DNA of 31,903 nt from an uncultured Bacilli bacterium (GTDB lineage: Bacteria > Bacillota_I > Bacilli_A > RF39 > UBA660): positions 1 through 31,903 of the forward strand of contig CAKPMH010000013.1 of the NCBI GenBank assembly GCA_934167935.1, written 5' to 3'. The notes below the pieces were generated by a model. That model saw only the letters and a list, made by a program, of their open reading frames with translations. It made no database searches and was not told the DNA's origin. Every line of letters begins with the position of its first letter. Position 1 is the first letter of the stretch. Shown here one piece after another: positions 7,958 to 14,754 of this stretch. The translations under genes were made by a program, and so were the position numbers.

Positions 7958-8018
7958 CATTTCTAGCTAGCATTTATTAATTAAACTCGAAAAGTTCGAA
8001 TATAAATCAAATCTGGTG
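7958..8018. repeat. left copy of the imperfect repeat flanking the accessory block (att-like)
   Basis: The segment shares CATTTCT, then TATTAATTAAACTC (13 of 14 with the right copy), then AATCTGGTG (9 of 9), in the same order and spacing as 11596-11658. In the right copy AATCTGGTG is the 3' CACCA end of tRNA-Glu plus the next four bases. Confidence 0.5.
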
Positions 8019-8082
8019 CCAGTAAGGAGCAGGTCTAACAACTCCTAGGCTAAAAGATGATAGTAAGCAATAACTTACTAAC
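8006..8082 (-). ncRNA. promoter-driven structured RNA-like element of unknown class
   Basis: On the minus strand, starting about where a promoter would initiate (8082), come a hairpin TAGTAAG-TTATTG-CTTACTA (8061-8080) and a long interrupted stem (8006-8061). The second pairs ATCATCT with AGATTTGAT, GCC with GGC and GGAG with CTCC around a 12-base loop. Read another way, GTTAGTA and TACTGGC form a 7-bp acceptor-like stem followed by ACCA, but no D arm, anticodon arm or T loop is present. It could be a small RNA, an IS or element end, or a decayed tRNA. Confidence 0.35.
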
Positions 8083-8089
8083 CAAATCA

Positions 8090-8118
8090 ATTATATCAAA
8101 ATATAAAAATAGTAGCAA
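8090..8118 (-). promoter_or_regulatory. promoter reading into the structured RNA-like element
   Basis: Minus-strand TTGCTA (8113-8118), 17-bp spacer, TATAAT (8090-8095). The -35 overlaps the right stem of the preceding terminator. Confidence 0.55.
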
Positions 8119-8129
8119 TAGTATGCTAC
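8112..8129 (-). terminator. terminator of the accessory toxin/immunity-like pair
   Basis: Stem GTAGCA/TGCTAC with a six-base loop, then TATTTTTAT on the minus strand, just after the gene ending at 8136. Confidence 0.65.
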
Positions 8130-8135
8130 CCTTTT

Positions 8136-8762
8136 TTATCCAGCCATATCAACTAAATATTTATCTTCATCATGTTTTTTAGAAACTATAATATTATGTC
8201 CACCATACATATTATTATCGTCAAACCAATAATTCACTATTCTTGTGCTAACTTCAATTGCTATTAATTTTAAGTTATTAACAAATGTTTCTCTTGATAT
8301 TCCTTCTAATTCATTATCCTTATCATTTTCATACCATGCATTTGCAATACAATTTTTTAAATAAATTAAATCAAGGCCTTCATAGTATTTAATTGCTAAT
8401 TTTAAAACTTTTTCAATTTCATTTAATCCATAGGAATGAATAGATACTTCTTTTCCATCAATTTCTTTTAATGCTTCATACCACTTATATTTTTCATCAT
8501 AATGAAAATTTAATTTACCTAAAAGGATATCTGATTTTTCATTAAGTGAAAGTTCTATTATTTTATCATCAATTTTATTAACAACAGATTCAATTAAATT
8601 TTTTTCATCAATATTTTTTTGAATTGTTTTATCTAAAATATCCATTGCTTTATTAATTCTTATTTGTTTATCTATTTTTTCAACTTCTTTATCTAATTTA
8701 TTTTTTTCTTCATACCATTTATCAAAATCTTTTATTATCTTATCTTTTTGTTCTTGTTCCAT
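8136..8762 (-). CDS. candidate immunity-like protein (208 residues)
   Basis: The N-terminal 70 residues are a charged coiled coil. The C-terminal part ends with WFDDNNMYGGHNIIV (179-193) and a final DMAG. That pattern (aromatic-D-x-x-M-aromatic-GGH-x-I-x-V ... AG) resembles small DUF2262/DUF6985-type domains, some found as immunity proteins beside polymorphic toxins; this is from memory and unverified. No signal peptide is seen, so it is cytoplasmic. AAGGA precedes the ATG. It starts 18 bp after the ART-like gene and is surely cotranscribed, and a terminator follows. The order, larger protein then small soluble partner, fits a toxin-immunity pair. Function is inferred. Confidence 0.6.
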   Translation of the reverse strand: MEQEQKDKIIKDFDKWYEEKNKLDKEVEKIDKQIRINKAMDILDKTIQKNIDEKNLIESVVNKIDDKIIELSLNEKSDILLGKLNFHYDEKYKWYEALKEIDGKEVSIHSYGLNEIEKVLKLAIKYYEGLDLIYLKNCIANAWYENDKDNELEGISRETFVNNLKLIAIEVSTRIVNYWFDDNNMYGGHNIIVSKKHDEDKYLVDMAG

Positions 8763-8780
8763 AATTTATCCTTTTTTCTA

Positions 8781-10169
8781 TCAACGACTTATTATAGATT
8801 TGTCAACTGATTCAACTACATCTACTTGTTCATTTTCTATTTGACCAAATTCTTCTTGTCTTATTAAAGTTTCTAAATCAAGCATTGGTTCAGAAAGTAA
8901 TCGCATTCTTAGTCTTTCCCATGCTTCTTTTCTTGAATCGGCTAGTGAATCTTCTCCTTTTTTCCTTTCCTCATACCGAGTTTTTGCCATTGTATTTTCT
9001 ATTTTATCGTCAAAAAACTCTTTTTCCTCATCTGACATCTCAGAATATCCATACTTTTCTCTCATATTCCTAATTAATGTTTCATTAAATATCATATCGT
9101 AAATTTCTTTAAATTCGTGTGGAACATCATCTATCATTTCTTCTTGACTAGTCTTTATATTACTTTGAACTTCATTATTATTTAGTTGATTATTTGCTTG
9201 TTCATACTGATTATTATTTTGATTAGAAATACTATATGATTCATTTGGTGCCTTTAATATCATATTTTTATAATCTTCTTTAATAAAATCTATTAACATA
9301 TTTTTTTCTTTTGTATCAATAACATTATTTAAATCTAATTCCTCGATTTTTTCTATTACTTTTTCTTTTTCTTCTAATAATTCTTGCTTTGATTTTAAAA
9401 CTAAAATACCTTCTCCAATATATCCTTTATTATCTTCTATTTGAATTTTAGTTAATGATTTAATTCTTGTTTTCATATAATTCTTCATTGCTAATTTATT
9501 ATGTTCTTTTGTTTTCTTAGTTGTTTCTAATTGAGATAGTGATATTTCATTATTCCAAGTATTTGATGAAAAAGCACTAATTTCATCACAATCATATTGT
9601 TTTAACAAATCCCTTATTTTGCTTACAATATCATCATTTGCACCGATCACAGCAATACATGCATTTTTTATATTTAATTTTTCAACAGTAGGATAATGAA
9701 AAGTAGCATCAAATGTTTCCTCATTATAAATTTGATTTCCAAATACAAATACAACTTCTGTTCCTGTTGCACCTTTGCCATTTCCTAACCCCGATTTAAT
9801 TAAATCTCCTTTATCGTTAAAATAATCTCTAGAAAATTGAACATTATCAGATGACGACCCCAATAAATTTTCAACTGAAATTCCTCTTTTTTTTCTTTCA
9901 CTTCTTGAAAGTAATTCTCCAGTTTTAATTATTTCTTCAAATGATTCAAAACTTGTAGCATGAAAATGCTTAACCAAATCTTTTTGACCTGAATAATTTT
10001 TTTCAATTGACATTTGTCTTATTTTTTGTAGAAGATATCTATAATCAATATTGTTTTGTACTGACAATTTTTTTACGTAATCATAATATTGACTTTCAGT
10101 AGAAAAATTTGATAATGATTGATATATTTTATTTAATACTTCTTTATCTTTTATATCAAGTTCTACCAT
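8781..10169 (-). CDS. large accessory protein, candidate ADP-ribosyltransferase-like
   Basis: Protein of 462 residues of no family I can name firmly. Residues 66-89 (VKHFHATSFESFEEIIKTG followed by ELLSR) look like the N-terminal core of DarT/KptA/ART-fold enzymes, where an H-x-T near the first strand contacts NAD and a helix leads to a GLLSR-like turn. Further on are FSRDYF (112-117), a glycine-rich stretch, and TEVVFVFG (137-144), which could carry the later core residues. A Gln/Asn-rich linker (about 313-335) leads to a charged helical C-terminus. I chose the ATG at 10169 because TGGAGG sits just before it. No secretion signal is seen. It precedes the immunity-like gene by 18 bp. Confidence 0.55.
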   Translation of the reverse strand: MVELDIKDKEVLNKIYQSLSNFSTESQYYDYVKKLSVQNNIDYRYLLQKIRQMSIEKNYSGQKDLVKHFHATSFESFEEIIKTGELLSRSERKKRGISVENLLGSSSDNVQFSRDYFNDKGDLIKSGLGNGKGATGTEVVFVFGNQIYNEETFDATFHYPTVEKLNIKNACIAVIGANDDIVSKIRDLLKQYDCDEISAFSSNTWNNEISLSQLETTKKTKEHNKLAMKNYMKTRIKSLTKIQIEDNKGYIGEGILVLKSKQELLEEKEKVIEKIEELDLNNVIDTKEKNMLIDFIKEDYKNMILKAPNESYSISNQNNNQYEQANNQLNNNEVQSNIKTSQEEMIDDVPHEFKEIYDMIFNETLIRNMREKYGYSEMSDEEKEFFDDKIENTMAKTRYEERKKGEDSLADSRKEAWERLRMRLLSEPMLDLETLIRQEEFGQIENEQVDVVESVDKSIISR

Positions 10170-10227
10170 CTTTACCTCCATATTATCTATACAAATCATA
10201 TCATAAAAATATTCTATTAAATATTTA

Positions 10228-10247
10228 AAAACTTTACATTATAATTC
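10228..10247. repeat. 20-bp direct repeat, copy 1
   Basis: AAAACTTTACATTATAATTC, identical to 11027-11046. On the minus strand it covers a stop codon and the end of a short frame reading KDYDFEL, similar to the tail of the coiled-coil gene at 11038. This suggests a relic of a second copy. Confidence 0.8.
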
Positions 10248-10403
10248 AAAATCATAATCTTTATTTAGCATATCAATTCATTTTTTCATAACTATTATAA
10301 CATTAAATTATCATTTTTTTACATTGTTAATATAAATTTAACTTTTTTATACAGTATAGCGCTTATAAACAAATTATTTTAAATTTCATAAAAAAACTAC
10401 ATT
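10248..10403. other. intergenic AT-rich stretch
   Basis: No gene seen. It holds a minus-strand TATAAT at about 10294, an AGCGCT palindrome around 10358, and the relic tail of a short frame next to the 20-bp repeat. It may carry the promoter of the ART-like gene. Confidence 0.35.
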
Positions 10404-10961
10404 TTAAATACTATTTTTTATTTCATATAATTTGTCTTCAACGGCCTTAATTAATTCATTAACACAAGATCTATTATCTTTCTCTCCATGCTCAATAAAA
10501 TTATTCCATTCATCCAAAACTAAATTTATATTATCTTTGTTAACTTTATCTTCAATAATCTGCATTGCTGTTTTCTTGTAATTCATTACAGCAACAGCAC
10601 CTAATGCTTTATAATATGATTTTTCAGGAATGTTAGATATTTTATAATAATGAAGTGCTAATTCATCATCAACTTTTCTTGGATTCTTAATAATAATCTT
10701 GTTAGTTCTATAAATTACAGTAGCACCCTCTAATTTAACATTTTCTGCATCCTCTGGTATTTCTACATCATAAATTGTATCTCCTCTATGCAACCATCTT
10801 AAAATACACTCTTCATCGCAATAATTAAAACCTCCAAACCCTCTAGGATTATCAGCATTTGGATTCCAATTATTACTTTCATTCACTTCATTTAATTTAT
10901 ATTCAAAATCACTTTTTGCACCACTAGTTGTTCCAAACATTACTTTAACATATTTACTCAT
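10404..10961 (-). CDS. accessory hypothetical protein (185 residues)
   Basis: The protein opens MSKYVKVMFGTTSGAKSDFE, has a middle block reading WLHRGDTIYDVEIPEDAENV, then IIIKNPRKV, and a helical C-terminal half that includes NIPEKSYYKALGAVAV. I recall similar proteins of unknown function in accessory regions of Firmicutes genomes, but cannot name a domain. The beta-rich middle could be an ART- or NTase-like fold; that is speculation. No signal peptide or membrane segment is seen. AGGAGG lies 6 bases before the ATG at 10961, which is clearly better than the longer frame to 10988. The gene is flanked by two identical 20-bp direct repeats 799 bp apart, as if inserted as a cassette. Confidence 0.65.
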   Translation of the reverse strand: MSKYVKVMFGTTSGAKSDFEYKLNEVNESNNWNPNADNPRGFGGFNYCDEECILRWLHRGDTIYDVEIPEDAENVKLEGATVIYRTNKIIIKNPRKVDDELALHYYKISNIPEKSYYKALGAVAVMNYKKTAMQIIEDKVNKDNINLVLDEWNNFIEHGEKDNRSCVNELIKAVEDKLYEIKNSI

Positions 10962-11026
10962 AAAGAACCTCCTATATCCTAATAACAATTATAACATAAT
11001 ATTTTATTTTTTTACTAAACATACTG

Positions 11027-11046
11027 AAAACTTTACATTATAATTC
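11027..11046. repeat. 20-bp direct repeat, copy 2
   Basis: Identical to 10228-10247; it spans the TAA stop and last two codons of the coiled-coil gene. Confidence 0.8.
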
Positions 11047-11439
11047 TAGACTATCTTCTTTTCTTCTTTCTTTTTTAGCACTTGCTTTTTCTTCGACAAC
11101 AGTTTTCATATGTATCTTATTATAATCATCATTAGTTAAAAAGTCATTACCGTGCAAATCTTCAACTATTTCTTTATATATATCTTGATTTTTATTACCA
11201 AATAATCCACATACTTTATTTCTTAAATAATCAACTATTTTTTTAAATTTTAATCTCCATTGTCTTAATTTATCTTCTAAAGAAAATATTTCTAATTCTA
11301 ATTTGTCTATCTTTTTTTCAGCACATTCTAATAATTCATCCTTATTATTTAATTCTTCTTTTAGTTCTTTTAACTTATATATTTTATTTAAATTATCATT
11401 TAAATCATTTTTAATATCAATTAATGATACTGAATACAT
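11038..11439 (-). CDS. coiled-coil protein resembling the C-terminal tail of a Mob/Pre relaxase
   Basis: About 133 residues from the ATG at 11439. The first 70 residues form a heptad-rich coiled coil. Then comes RQWRLKFKKIVDYLRN, a short basic stretch, YKEIVEDLHGNDFLTNDDY and a charged end. This W-x-x-KF-x-K-[IV]-x-x-[FY]-L ... Y-x-x-[IV]-V-x-D layout recalls the C-terminus of plasmid mobilisation (MobV/Pre-like) relaxases, whose catalytic N-terminus is missing here. It may be a truncated relic. The start is uncertain: the frame is open to 11481, but the small upstream ORF overlaps it by 23 bp, which suggests either translational coupling or a frameshift. Confidence 0.45.
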   Translation of the reverse strand: MYSVSLIDIKNDLNDNLNKIYKLKELKEELNNKDELLECAEKKIDKLELEIFSLEDKLRQWRLKFKKIVDYLRNKVCGLFGNKNQDIYKEIVEDLHGNDFLTNDDYNKIHMKTVVEEKASAKKERRKEDSLEL

Positions 11440-11554
11440 TCTTAATATTACCTGGTATAAATTCATACTTAACACAAGCAACCCGACATATTATATCTAT
11501 CTTTCTATTAAGTTCTTCACTTATTTTCAAGTTTTTAGTTTCTATCTCAAACAT
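11417..11554 (-). CDS. small ORF (45 residues) after tRNA-Glu, possibly the broken start of the coiled-coil gene
   Basis: The ATG at 11554 has AAAGGATGAG upstream, a good Shine-Dalgarno. The product reads MFEIETKNLKISEELNRK and on to a TGA at 11417. No family is recognised. It overlaps the start of the next gene in another frame, so the two may be one gene with a frameshift. Confidence 0.4.
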   Translation of the reverse strand: MFEIETKNLKISEELNRKIDIICRVACVKYEFIPGNIKNVFSIIN

Positions 11555-11590
11555 AATTATCACTCATCCTTTCAATTTAAGCAGAAAAAA

Positions 11591-11608
11591 ACTAACATTT
11601 CTGTTAGT
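11591..11608 (-). terminator. terminator after tRNA-Glu
   Basis: Stem ACTAACA/TGTTAGT with loop GAAA, then seven T on the minus strand. Confidence 0.75.
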
Positions 11609-11658
11609 AATCTATTACTTAAACTCAGGATGTGTCCGAGTTTCCTATCAATCTGGTG
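11596..11658. repeat. right copy of the imperfect repeat flanking the accessory block (att-like)
   Basis: Partner of 7958-8018. It includes the CACCA end of tRNA-Glu and most of its terminator region. Confidence 0.5.
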
Positions 11659-11730
11659 ACCCGTATGGGATTCGAACCCATGTATGTAGCCTTGAGAGGG
11701 CTATGTGTTAAGCCACTTCACCAACGGGCC
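11654..11730 (-). tRNA. tRNA-Glu (anticodon CTC)
   Basis: A 77-nt cloverleaf with encoded CCA. Acceptor GGCCCGT/ACGGGTC, anticodon stem TAGCC/GGCTA with loop CTCTCAA (anticodon CTC, reads GAG), T arm ATGGG-TTCGAAT-CCCAT. The body matches Firmicutes tRNA-Glu. It lies 51 bp after gltX, with no promoter of its own seen, so it is probably processed from the gltX transcript. Confidence 0.92.
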
Positions 11731-11762
11731 ATTACATATTAATATTACCATTAATATGTAAT
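11731..11762 (-). other. perfect 13-bp hairpin between gltX and tRNA-Glu
   Basis: ATTACATATTAAT pairs exactly with ATTAATATGTAAT around a six-base loop. It abuts the first base of the tRNA. On the minus strand no T tract follows, so it does not look like a terminator in that direction; on the plus strand a T6 follows. It could be a processing signal. Confidence 0.6.
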
Positions 11763-11781
11763 TTTTTCAAGATATAATTTA

Positions 11782-13437
11782 TTAATTAAACAATTCTATT
11801 CTAGATTTTATTCTATCTTTTCCAAGCAGTCTTAATATTTCATATAAATCTGGAGTCATACTTGATGTTGTAATAGCTACCCTAATTACTGTTGAAATAT
11901 CAGCAACATTTCCTTTAAACTTACTAGGATCTTCTTTATATTCTTTCATATTAGAAGCATATCCTAATTCTTCTGATAATTCTTTTACTTTATTAAACCA
12001 AGTATCTTTATCATCATTATCATTATAATATTTATCAATATATGTATTTAGTATTAATTTAATTTCATCTTTATCTGTTATATTTAAAAAATCATATTCT
12101 TTTTCTTTTTTATTAAATAATTCATCATACATATACCATATTTGTGGTTTAATTGCCTTATAATTTTCATAGTCTTTTCTAGGTTTTTTTTGCTCTCTTT
12201 CTATATTTAGAATGTTTATTGTATATTCTTTATATTTAGAGATTAATTCAAAGAATTCTTTATCATATTTTTCTGACCAATTATATAAATCACTATATAC
12301 TTCTTTAGCACTCATTTTACTTATAATATTTTTAGAAATATTATTTAGTTTTTCTATATCATATAAAGCTCCTCCACTTGATGACATTTTCTTTGGTGAA
12401 AAAGGAAATTCTAAATATGATTTTTCTGGATTTTTATCATGCCATTCTTCATAATTGGAATTAATTATCGTCATTAATGATTCGATAACAGCTAAAGTAG
12501 GATATCCGTTTTCTTCATAATAACTCATTGTTGCTTCTGGATCTTTTCTTTTACTTAATTTTCTTACACTATTTCCTTCTTTTTTAACAATTAATGGGGT
12601 ATGAATATATTTAGGTGGTTTTGCATCAAACGCTTTAAAAAGCTCTATATGAATTGGTACTGATGGTAGCCATTCTTCTCCTCTTACAACATGTGTTGTT
12701 CCCATTAAAAAGTCATCTACAAAATGAGCAAAATGATATGTTGGAAGTCTATCACTCGATTTCATTATTACAATATCTTGATCATTTTCTGGAAGTGATA
12801 AAGTTCCTCTTACTAAATCTTCAAAGAAAAATCTTTTTTCATTATTTCCAAGTGATCTAAACCTAATAACATATTCTTCACCATTTTTTATTTTTTCTAT
12901 TTTTTCTGCTATACTTAAATTCCTACATTTAGCATATCTTCCATAATATCCAATTCTTGCTTTATATTTTTCTTGTTTTGCTCTTATTTCATCTACTTCA
13001 TCTTTTGTACAAAAGCAAGGATAAGCTCTATCTATTTCTATTAAATATTTAATAAATGCATGATATATTTCTTTTCTTTCACTTTGAATATATGGTCCGT
13101 AATTTCCTATTATTTTTCCTTCATACTCATATTCATCTGGTTTTACATCATAATGATTTAATGTTTTCATTATAAGTTCAACAGCTTCTTTTACTTCTCT
13201 TTTTTGATCAGTATCTTCATTTCTTAAATAGAATATACCATTACTATTTTTAGCTAACACGTAATCAATTATTGCTTGATAAAATCCACCTAAATGCATA
13301 AATCCTGTTGGAGATGGTGCAAAACGTGTTACTTTTTCTCCTTCTTTTAATTCTCTTTTTGGATATATTTGTTTATAATCCTCTATCGTTTTTGTAATAT
13401 CTGGAAATATTACGTTTGCTAAATCTTTATTTGTCAT
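11782..13437 (-). CDS. gltX: glutamate--tRNA ligase
   Basis: Protein of 551 residues, longer than the usual 470-490 but like the long form I recall from clostridia. Class I signatures are present: FAPSPTGFMHLGG (39-51, the HIGH motif) and VRKLSKRKDPEA (the KMSKS motif). It charges tRNA-Glu with glutamate, and in organisms without GlnRS often tRNA-Gln too; which type this is cannot be read directly. AAGGAGG lies 5-6 bases before the ATG. A promoter with TATAAT lies at 13476-13481. Downstream is tRNA-Glu(CTC), so enzyme and substrate may share one transcript. Confidence 0.95.
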   Translation of the reverse strand: MTNKDLANVIFPDITKTIEDYKQIYPKRELKEGEKVTRFAPSPTGFMHLGGFYQAIIDYVLAKNSNGIFYLRNEDTDQKREVKEAVELIMKTLNHYDVKPDEYEYEGKIIGNYGPYIQSERKEIYHAFIKYLIEIDRAYPCFCTKDEVDEIRAKQEKYKARIGYYGRYAKCRNLSIAEKIEKIKNGEEYVIRFRSLGNNEKRFFFEDLVRGTLSLPENDQDIVIMKSSDRLPTYHFAHFVDDFLMGTTHVVRGEEWLPSVPIHIELFKAFDAKPPKYIHTPLIVKKEGNSVRKLSKRKDPEATMSYYEENGYPTLAVIESLMTIINSNYEEWHDKNPEKSYLEFPFSPKKMSSSGGALYDIEKLNNISKNIISKMSAKEVYSDLYNWSEKYDKEFFELISKYKEYTINILNIEREQKKPRKDYENYKAIKPQIWYMYDELFNKKEKEYDFLNITDKDEIKLILNTYIDKYYNDNDDKDTWFNKVKELSEELGYASNMKEYKEDPSKFKGNVADISTVIRVAITTSSMTPDLYEILRLLGKDRIKSRIELFN

Positions 13438-13475
13438 AAATACCTCCTTAATTAACTAAATAACATAATAATACA

Positions 13476-13502
13476 ATTATATCACTTTATTAAATATAAC
13501 AA
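13476..13502 (-). promoter_or_regulatory. gltX promoter
   Basis: Minus-strand TTGTTA (13497-13502) and TATAAT (13476-13481) with a TGA before the -10. The spacer is short (15-16 bp). Confidence 0.55.
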
Positions 13503-13621
13503 AAGAAGAAATATGTATTTTATTTATTTAACATCTTTTATATTTGTATTTAAGTTAAATAATATATATGTATTTAATTTACTACCAATAATTATAACAT
13601 ATTTATAAGTCATATTAAATA

Positions 13622-13649
13622 ATAAAAGAACATGTATATGTTCTTTTAT
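13622..13649 (-). terminator. terminator of the alcohol dehydrogenase gene
   Basis: Perfect 12-bp stem ATAAAAGAACAT/ATGTTCTTTTAT with a four-base loop. The stretch 13503-13621 upstream of gltX holds no gene. Confidence 0.75.
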
Positions 13650-13650
13650 T

Positions 13651-14673
13651 TTATATGTTTGGATCAACTAATACTTTAATTAAATCACTTGAGCCACTTG
13701 ATAGTTCTTCATATGCTTTTTGTACATCTTCAAAACCAATTGTTTTTGATAAAAATTTAAGTATATCTATTTGTTTATTGCTCATTAAATCTATACATGT
13801 TTTAAATTCATCTTTTGTATAAGCAATTGCACCTTTCATATTTATTTCTCTTAATACACCTACTACTGTTGGAATTGTTATTGGAGTTGGTGATACTCCT
13901 ACAAGTATTATTGTAGAACCTGGTTTTATCGCCATTAAAGCAGTAGATACTGCTATAGAATTACCACAACAATCAATTACTACATCAAAGCCTTCATTAG
14001 CATCATCAAGTAAATTTTTAACTATATTCTGGTCTGCTTTATAATATTTATCAGCAACTTTTAGTTCAACAGCTTTTTTTCCTCTTTTATCATTTACTTC
14101 CGATATAGCAACAAAACTTGCTCCTTCTAATTTAGCAAACATAGCAGCAGTAAGTCCAATTATTCCCCCTCCTATAATTAATACCTTATCACCTACTTTT
14201 ATATCTGCTAAATGTATTGCATGAAGCGATACAGCAGTTGGTTCTACCATAGCAACTTCTTCATCTGTTATATTAGTTGGTACTTTAATAACCATATCAC
14301 TTCTTACATTTATTTTTTTAGTTAATCCACCAGGATTATTTACCGATAATCCAATTGCTTGATTCCATGTTTCTAAACAATATTGGCTATTACCACTCAA
14401 ACATGCACTACAATGTCCACATGGACTTATAGGTAAGGCTGTTACTCTATCACCTATATTTAAATCATCTCTATCACCAGGATCTATTACAGTTCCGCAA
14501 AATTCATGTCCCATTACAACACCAATAGGATTTCCCATATCAAAATTATGAATATCAGATCCACATATTCCTGACTTAGTAATCTCTATCATTACTTTTC
14601 CATTTTCTTTTTTTGGTTCTTCTATTTCTTTTATTTCAAATTCCTTTACACCTTTTAATGCTACACATTTCAT
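13651..14673 (-). CDS. zinc-dependent medium-chain alcohol/polyol dehydrogenase
   Basis: Protein of 340 residues. Catalytic zinc ligands are Cys37 (GICGSDIH) and GHE (His55-Glu56). Structural zinc cysteines are 85, 88, 91 and 99 in CGHCSACLSGNSQYC. A Rossmann GGGIIG (168-173) and an acidic residue after the second strand suggest NAD(H). The family includes sorbitol, threonine, butanediol and galactitol-phosphate dehydrogenases; the substrate cannot be assigned. AGGG lies 6 bases before the ATG. It lies between its own terminator and that of pta, so it is a separate transcript. It may recycle NADH in fermentation. Confidence 0.85.
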   Translation of the reverse strand: MKCVALKGVKEFEIKEIEEPKKENGKVMIEITKSGICGSDIHNFDMGNPIGVVMGHEFCGTVIDPGDRDDLNIGDRVTALPISPCGHCSACLSGNSQYCLETWNQAIGLSVNNPGGLTKKINVRSDMVIKVPTNITDEEVAMVEPTAVSLHAIHLADIKVGDKVLIIGGGIIGLTAAMFAKLEGASFVAISEVNDKRGKKAVELKVADKYYKADQNIVKNLLDDANEGFDVVIDCCGNSIAVSTALMAIKPGSTIILVGVSPTPITIPTVVGVLREINMKGAIAYTKDEFKTCIDLMSNKQIDILKFLSKTIGFEDVQKAYEELSSGSSDLIKVLVDPNI

Positions 14674-14719
14674 ATTATCCCTACTTTCTAATTTATTATA
14701 TCATTTAAAAATAATAAAA

Positions 14720-14741
14720 CCAATAATTTAATAATTATTGG
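14720..14741 (-). terminator. pta terminator
   Basis: Stem CCAATAATT/AATTATTGG with a four-base loop and TTTTATTATTTTT following on the minus strand. Confidence 0.75.
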
Positions 14742-14754
14742 CAATTTTTTTACA

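Noticed and set aside
7749..7973. A complete 74-residue gene on the minus strand
   Set aside because: Only residues after the inner ATG at 7916 resemble a transposase orfA start; upstream is IS end sequence and the frame breaks up past the palindrome, so I call it a remnant.
8016..8082. A functional tRNA on the minus strand ending CACCA
   Set aside because: Only an acceptor-like stem is present; there is no T loop (TTCGA), D arm or anticodon arm.
11303..11711. Plus-strand open frames over the coiled-coil gene and tRNA-Glu
   Set aside because: One runs through a tRNA gene and both are antisense to better candidates; no start signals.
11731..11762. Hairpin after gltX as a normal terminator
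   Set aside because: On the gltX strand it is followed by the tRNA, not a T tract; the T6 is on the other strand, where no gene needs it.
12212..12860. Plus-strand frames inside gltX
   Set aside because: Antisense of a conserved gene, no start signals, composition typical of shadow frames.
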